Part shown: positions 32,172 through 36,030 of the stretch, piece after piece
How positions within the stretch are numbered: the stretch's first letter is position 1
Layout of the letters: the number at the start of each line of letters is the position of its first letter
Assembly: GCA_029987235.1 (NCBI GenBank)
Contig: DALTWF010000016.1
Location: 1-36,030 of the forward strand
Length of the DNA: 36,030 bases
From: Methanocorpusculum sp.
GTDB taxonomy: Archaea > Halobacteriota > Methanomicrobia > Methanomicrobiales > Methanocorpusculaceae
Reading direction: 5' to 3'
Notes under the pieces: generated by a model
Told to the model about the DNA's origin: nothing
Database searches by the model: none
Seen by the model: the letters and a program-made list of their open reading frames with translations, nothing else
Program-made: the position numbers and the translations under genes

Positions 32172-33233
32172 ATGAATAAGCGGCTTGTACTCATCATTTC
32201 AGTGATTATTCTTCTGGCGATTCCGGCATCCCTTATGCTTGCATCGGGTGATTTGTTCCCTGAAGAAGAAGAGCCGTATTATGTTGCTGTAATCGGCGAT
32301 CTGCCTTCTGCGCATACTACGTATGTATCCCGTTCGGTTGCAGGTGTGCAGGAAGCTACCCGTAATGCGAAAAATATAACGCCTGAGATGTTTATTTCGC
32401 CGACATCGGATGATGACGATATTGGAAAAGTAATCGATGAGGCGTGCGATTTGCACTATTCGCTTATATTCGGTCCGGGATTCAACTGTGTTGCAAGTAT
32501 CATAAAGGGTGCCCAGCGTCATCCTGAAACAAAATTCCTGACAATTGATGCCGGCAATTCAGAGTTTACTGAAAATCTTGCCGATATCCAGTTCCGCGAC
32601 CAGGAATCAAGTATGATTGCAGGATATGTTGCAGGAATGACGAGCAAATCCCATATTATCGGATTTTTAGGAGGTTCTAACAATCCGACTATTCAGAAAT
32701 TCTATTACGGATTCCTTGCGGGAACAAAGCTTGCATCACGCGAAAAAATGACCGAAATAAAAGTAATTGATCTCTATGCGAATTCCTACCTTGATGTAGA
32801 CAAAGGTTATACTCTGACGAAAAAGATGTATGAAGACGGTGCTGATATTGTCTTTACCGTTGCAGGAGATACCGGGCTTGGAGGTATTAAAGCGGCAAAG
32901 GAACTGGACAAATATGTAATCGGTGTTGATGTGGATCAGAATTATCTTGCGCCGAACAATGTAATATTTAGTGTGGTGAAAAAAATTCAGACGGTTGTTG
33001 CCAGTGTTCTCAAAGGATACAGCGAAGGTAAATATTCAGGAACCGGTATTATTTTAGTCGGTTACAGTGATGATGCACTTGATGTGGTTTCCTATACTGA
33101 TGCGATATCCGGTGATGTAATTGAAAAGGCGGATAAACTGAAAGGTTTTATTAAAAACGGTGTATTTGCGGTTCCTTCAACGCCGGATGAATATGCAGCA
33201 TGGTCGGTGTTTATGGTGCCGAACTTTATCTAA
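32172..33233 (+). CDS. BMP family (PnrA-like) extracytoplasmic binding protein
   Basis: This 353-residue protein has a short N-terminal hydrophobic segment (RLVLIISVIILLAIPASLML) and a basic membrane protein (BMP) ligand-binding domain. YYVAVIGDLPSAHTTYVSRS, LIFGPGFN, FLTIDAGN, SSMIAGYVAGMTSKSHIIGF and GVDVDQNYLAPN follow the BMP order. Characterised relatives bind purine nucleosides and work with ABC permeases. None is present here, and the usual lipobox Cys is absent, so it may be helix-anchored or released. I chose the ATG at 32172, since the frame further upstream overlaps the divergent gene. It shares its promoter with the Nramp/5TM-LYT fusion, which makes a joint function likely. The stop overlaps the convergent ArsC-like gene. 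Confidence 0.85.
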   Translation: MNKRLVLIISVIILLAIPASLMLASGDLFPEEEEPYYVAVIGDLPSAHTTYVSRSVAGVQEATRNAKNITPEMFISPTSDDDDIGKVIDEACDLHYSLIFGPGFNCVASIIKGAQRHPETKFLTIDAGNSEFTENLADIQFRDQESSMIAGYVAGMTSKSHIIGFLGGSNNPTIQKFYYGFLAGTKLASREKMTEIKVIDLYANSYLDVDKGYTLTKKMYEDGADIVFTVAGDTGLGGIKAAKELDKYVIGVDVDQNYLAPNNVIFSVVKKIQTVVASVLKGYSEGKYSGTGIILVGYSDDALDVVSYTDAISGDVIEKADKLKGFIKNGVFAVPSTPDEYAAWSVFMVPNFI

Positions 33234-33586
33234 TCTTTTTTCAGAATTTTTTCCCACTCGGATTCCTTAAATCCTACCAGAACAAAACTCTCGCCGATTA
33301 CTATGGGGCGCTTAACTAACATGCCGTCAGATGCAAGAAGGGCAAACTGTTCGTCTTCGGTCATATCGGTCAATCGGTCTTTGAGTTTAAGTTCTTTGTA
33401 AAGCAGGCCGCTTGTGTTGAAGAATTTTTTTAAGGGAAGGCCGGATGTTTTATGCCAGGTGCGCAGTTCGGTTTCTGTCGGTCTGTTTTCCTTGATATGG
33501 CGTTCGTCAAAGGAAACACCTGCATCTTTGAGGAATTTGTGTGCACGCTGGCAGGTGGTGCATTTCGGATACCAGATAAAAAGCAT
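33230..33586 (-). CDS. ArsC/Spx-like thioredoxin-fold protein
   Basis: This 118-residue protein of the ArsC/YffB/Spx family has a thioredoxin fold with C9 and C12 in YPKCTTCQRA, the order HIKENRPTETEL, and LVKRPIVI near residue 90 with the conserved Arg. It may be a glutaredoxin-like reductase or a regulator; true arsenate reduction is not shown because no ars genes adjoin it. Its ATG overlaps by one base the TGA of the upstream TIGR04076 gene (TGATG), so the two are translated together. Confidence 0.88.
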   Translation of the reverse strand: MLFIWYPKCTTCQRAHKFLKDAGVSFDERHIKENRPTETELRTWHKTSGLPLKKFFNTSGLLYKELKLKDRLTDMTEDEQFALLASDGMLVKRPIVIGESFVLVGFKESEWEKILKKD

Positions 33587-33900
33587 CAGTCTGCATCCTC
33601 CTCAAGTGTTTCAAGATAGAAGCTTACGGGTCTGAAGCCGTCGTTGCAGGAAATCATTGCGGATTTCGGGTTTTTCATCCAGCCGTCATAGAAATTTTCT
33701 CCTCCGTGGGCAAGTGTCATGACAAATGCAGATATGCTGTCCCAGGCGCTGTCGCAGAATCCTTCGGGTCTGACCCATCCGTTTGCAGTAAATATCATGC
33801 CTTCTTTCATAGAACAGGCGTGTTCTATCGGGTTTTCATATTTTGCCGAGAGGTCGGGGTAGGTGGTGATTTTTGCAACAGTGATACGCACTTTTTTCAT
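33586..33900 (-). CDS. TIGR04076 family protein
   Basis: This 104-residue protein resembles TIGR04076: it begins MKKVRITVAKI, has CSMKEGMIFTANGWVRPEGFC and then a short helix with AWDSISAFVM, and ends FRPVSFYLE. The family is small, cytoplasmic, often Cys-containing and without known function. I chose the ATG at 33900 because AATATAGCAGTATG fits the start context in this window, while the longer frame (to 33960) would cover the promoter. It is coupled to the ArsC-like gene and diverges from the receiver protein at 33993. Confidence 0.75.
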   Translation of the reverse strand: MKKVRITVAKITTYPDLSAKYENPIEHACSMKEGMIFTANGWVRPEGFCDSAWDSISAFVMTLAHGGENFYDGWMKNPKSAMISCNDGFRPVSFYLETLEEDAD

Positions 33901-33992
33901 ACTGCTATATTTGTTTTCAGGGGAAAAAAGAATTCGTGTTGCCATGAAACCAACATACAAATAGGATGTGTATCAATAATACATTACAGATA

Positions 33993-34382
33993 ATGAAAAA
34001 GATTCTGATTATTGATGATGATACGCTCAGTCTGGATATTTCCAGAGGTATTCTTGAAGATACTTACGAGGTCAGAACTGCAGAGTCAGGTCGTGCAGGT
34101 TTTAAGGTGATGGAGGAGTTTTATCCGGATTTGATTCTGCTTGATTATATAATGCCTGAGATGAACGGTATTGAGTTTGTGGAAAAATTACGGGCTCATC
34201 CGGAATGGGCTGATATTCCTGTGTTTATGCTTACAGCAGACATCAGCGATGAAACGGAACTTGCATGCCTGAAGGCGGGTGTCTATGATTTCCTGCGCAA
34301 GCCGTTTATACGGGAAATTATGCTTCTGAGAATTGCGCACGTGTTAAAGACGGGTGAACTTGAGACGCGTGTAAATTTCTGA
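33993..34382 (+). CDS. stand-alone response regulator receiver protein
   Basis: This is a single receiver domain of 129 residues with no output domain. Acidic pocket D8/D9, phosphate acceptor D51 (LILLDYIMPEMNG), T81 and K103 (LRKPF) are all present, so it should be phosphorylated by a histidine kinase. No kinase is encoded nearby. Single-domain regulators act on partners by protein contact, or as phosphate sinks. I chose the ATG at 33993 (MKKILIIDDD); the in-frame ATG at 33966 would only add a short AT-rich leader. It is followed by tRNA-Leu on the opposite strand. Confidence 0.92.
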   Translation: MKKILIIDDDTLSLDISRGILEDTYEVRTAESGRAGFKVMEEFYPDLILLDYIMPEMNGIEFVEKLRAHPEWADIPVFMLTADISDETELACLKAGVYDFLRKPFIREIMLLRIAHVLKTGELETRVNF

Positions 34383-34405
34383 AACTGACAAAACAAACAA
34401 AAGAG

Positions 34406-34489
34406 TGCGAGGGGTGGGATTCGAACCCATGAACTACTGAAGACCAGATCTTAAGTCTGGCGCCGTTGGCCTGGCTTGGCTACCCTCGC
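34406..34489 (-). tRNA. tRNA-Leu, anticodon TAA
   Basis: This is a class II tRNA of 84 nt. The acceptor stem is GCGAGGG/CCCTCGC with discriminator A. TAGCCAAGCCAGGCC forms the D arm, the anticodon stem CCAGA/TCTGG encloses CTTAAGA (anticodon TAA), the variable arm is long (TCTTCAGTAGTTCA) and the T loop is TTCGAAT. The outer T-stem pair looks like A-C. CCA is not encoded. AATATATTAAA lies about 10-20 bases upstream as promoter. Confidence 0.93.
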
Positions 34490-34529
34490 TCTTGGCTTTA
34501 ATATATTGTACTCTCTTCCTTAAAAAACT

Positions 34530-35390
34530 TCAGGGTGTGACATACCAGATTTTGCATAAATGATGCGGGTGGTACCGGAGTTTTGCTTCGCGAAGACCGG
34601 GTGAATCAACATCTGATTCGCGGTTTATCCAGTCGCATCGTCCGCAAAGGGCGCGCGCGGTTTCGAGGTTGATGATTTTGTAAATGCCTTCAAAATCTTT
34701 GTCTGCTTTTTCATAATGGATGAGCGCGACTTTGTTTGGCAGAAGTTCCCACACGGCAAGTGCGCGAATCTGTCCTTCTATTCTGAGGGCAATTCCTTCG
34801 CAGGCGAGTTCGTTCATGTGCGCGAGGGTGATTTTCACGGCTTTAAGTTCGTCGCGCTTGAAGATGTTGTCCGTGGTAATATTGCGCGCGCCCCAGGTAT
34901 CAAGGAATGCAAGGATTTCAGGCATATTGGTGTCGGAGATGGGTTCTACAGTGTATATATGGCGCGCGTTAAAGCGGTTGATTTGTTTCCGGATAGTCTG
35001 ATACGCGCGGCCATGAAGACTTGCCAGAACTTTGGTTTCATAATAGTATTCGGCGTAACTTCTGTTCTCATTGAGAAGAATATCGGGATGAGTGCGCTGC
35101 ATATAGTCAAGATAGGTAGTGTCAGCGAAGGCAAGGGGCAGTTTTTGTTTACGCGCGCAGGCAAGTACTGATTCAAAGAGATTGGTATCAGGAGCACCAA
35201 TCGGGGCAAAAATCGCCTCACCGATGGTATAAACAAGGTGTGTTCCGGTATCGCAGTATGTGCATGGGTGTGAGTCGTTCCATGCATATATGGTGACAAA
35301 GGAGGCTTCTGAATGATACTGGGGATAGCGCGCGCAGTATTTATCGAAAACAGGTTTGTCAGCAAGCGTGAGTGGTTTGAATCCGGTCAT
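34530..35390 (-). CDS. DUF2156 protein (LPG-synthase C-terminal type)
   Basis: This 286-residue soluble protein matches DUF2156 (PF09924), a double GNAT-like fold related to the catalytic domain of phosphatidylglycerol lysyltransferase. YHSEASFVTIYAWND near the start, a middle KQINRFNARH segment, ALAVWELLPNKVALIHYEKA and INRESDVDSPGLREAK near the end are the usual landmarks. No membrane helices are present, so it may transfer an aminoacyl group to a soluble or peripheral acceptor. I chose the ATG at 35390, just after the stop of the GNAT gene; a TTG at 35399 is also in frame. It forms an operon with the upstream acetyltransferase and shares its unusual density of GCGCGC. Confidence 0.85.
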   Translation of the reverse strand: MTGFKPLTLADKPVFDKYCARYPQYHSEASFVTIYAWNDSHPCTYCDTGTHLVYTIGEAIFAPIGAPDTNLFESVLACARKQKLPLAFADTTYLDYMQRTHPDILLNENRSYAEYYYETKVLASLHGRAYQTIRKQINRFNARHIYTVEPISDTNMPEILAFLDTWGARNITTDNIFKRDELKAVKITLAHMNELACEGIALRIEGQIRALAVWELLPNKVALIHYEKADKDFEGIYKIINLETARALCGRCDWINRESDVDSPGLREAKLRYHPHHLCKIWYVTP

Positions 35391-35391
35391 T

Positions 35392-35820
35392 TCAGTCAAG
35401 TTTCATAGGGATAAAGTCCTGCATCGGTTCAAATCCTGCGCGCTTATAGAAGTCTGTTTTTCCTGGCGCGGCAATAAGACCAATCCATGAAAGGTCGTGT
35501 GCGCGCCCGAGGTTTTTCAGCAGGTTTACTATTCTGGAACCGATTCCTTTGTTTCTGTATTCGGGGAACACAATCACATCCTGTATGTATCCATCGGAGA
35601 CGCCGTCTGAAATTAGGCGGCCCATGCCTATTGCGCGCGCACGCGCGTCAACTGCAACAACAAAGAGGTAAGTGCCGCGTATCAAGGCTGGAATTTCGCC
35701 TGGGTCGGCACCCATTTCCCACCATCCTGCAGCACGGTAGAGTTCAAGAATTTCAGCTGATTTCCAGCTTGAAACGGGATATATGTGGATTTTTTCCGGA
35801 TTTGTGATATTTTCCTGCAT
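35392..35820 (-). CDS. GNAT family N-acetyltransferase
   Basis: This is a 142-residue acetyl-CoA-dependent transferase. The fold is clear: AIGMGRLISDG (strand 2-3), DVIVFPEYRNKGIGSRIVNLL (shown in part: VFPEYRNKGIGSRIV) with the R/Q-x-x-G-x-G/A pyrophosphate-binding loop, and FYKRAGFEP at the end. Substrate is unknown. It is the first gene of a two-gene unit with the DUF2156 protein. The ATG at 35820 is followed directly by MQENITNPEKI; no clear ribosome site is seen. Confidence 0.88.
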   Translation of the reverse strand: MQENITNPEKIHIYPVSSWKSAEILELYRAAGWWEMGADPGEIPALIRGTYLFVVAVDARARAIGMGRLISDGVSDGYIQDVIVFPEYRNKGIGSRIVNLLKNLGRAHDLSWIGLIAAPGKTDFYKRAGFEPMQDFIPMKLD

Positions 35821-35935
35821 GGATATTTGTCTGAAAAGTAATTGGTTTCACTGTAATAATATGCTGTTGCAGAACTGGTTTTTTGATACAATAAATCGAT
35901 GGTTTTATAATGTTGTGAATACAACTCTATTACCT

Positions 35936-35988
35936 CGCAAGATGCGAAGACAGACTTCGCAGGGTTGCGATGAACTGCCTGAAGCAGG
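35936..35988. other. pair of hairpins near the window end
   Basis: CGCAA, then TGCGAAG (35943-35949), an ACAGA loop, CTTCGCA (35955-35961), GGG and TTGCG form an interrupted 12-bp stem (35936-35969). A second stem CCTG/CAGG (35978-35988) follows. No T run follows, so this looks like a leader structure or operator more than a terminator. An ATG at 36020 after TTTATAACC may start the next gene, which lies outside the window. Confidence 0.45.
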
Positions 35989-36030
35989 TTCGAAGGGTTT
36001 ATAACCTCTGAGAACTAATATGATAAGGCT

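Noticed and set aside
1..36030. CRISPR array or insertion sequence
   Set aside because: I saw no regularly spaced repeats of CRISPR length and no recognisable transposase with terminal inverted repeats, although a CARF-like regulator is present.

Overview
This is a stretch of archaeal chromosome, most likely from a methanogen of the order Methanomicrobiales. A Methanocorpusculum-like genome is my best guess, from general resemblance only. The archaeal evidence is a deoxyhypusine synthase, an archaeal-type SRP RNA with helix 8, a methanogen-type malate dehydrogenase, an Agl23-type membrane protein, an HFX_2341-type regulator, and many genes whose ATG sits only a few bases from an AT-rich promoter element with no Shine-Dalgarno (short-leader or leaderless messages).

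Layout. 1-10144: the 3' end of rps10, an Agl23-like GT-C membrane protein, a 1597-residue DUF4011/SF1-helicase/Vsr-like/DUF3320 protein (a probable single-gene defence system), and a four-gene run of polar amino acid ABC transporter plus a transglutaminase-like protein. 10145-12700: a compact module that looks like the remnant of a small replicon. It holds an iteron-like repeat cluster, an SF3 helicase without a primase domain, a small basic protein, a long palindrome and a ribbon-helix-helix/zinc-ribbon regulator. 12822-21277: valS, a MerR/GyrI regulator, a degenerate integrase-like protein, a SIMPL protein divergent from a CARF-like regulator, a 5'-truncated Fic gene, a CAT-anticodon tRNA, SRP RNA and malate dehydrogenase. 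21352-26561: a nucleotidyltransferase, decayed sequence, a double-length DMT transporter, a frameshifted DUF6508 gene and an orphan amino acid binding lipoprotein. 26558-28754: an MFS transporter and deoxyhypusine synthase. 28804-33233: a cluster in which an Nramp-like transporter is fused to a LytS-type 5TM receptor domain, with two unrelated extracytoplasmic binding proteins, one overlapping it and one divergent from a shared palindromic TATA. 33230-36030: an ArsC/Spx-like protein, a TIGR04076 protein, a lone receiver protein, tRNA-Leu(TAA), a DUF2156 protein, a GNAT acetyltransferase and a hairpin-rich end.

The best candidates for something undescribed are the Nramp-5TM-LYT fusion with its two binding proteins (28804-33233) and the replicon-like module with a shared ACAATTGT operator (10300-16400). 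The helicase at 2078-6871 belongs to a family already tied to phage defence, but its nuclease motif looks altered. Several genes are broken (Fic, DUF6508, an unidentified gene near 22.8 kb). Two of the breaks sit at or next to runs of nine A, so sequencing error must be excluded. No computation or database search was run; family names rest on recognised motifs.
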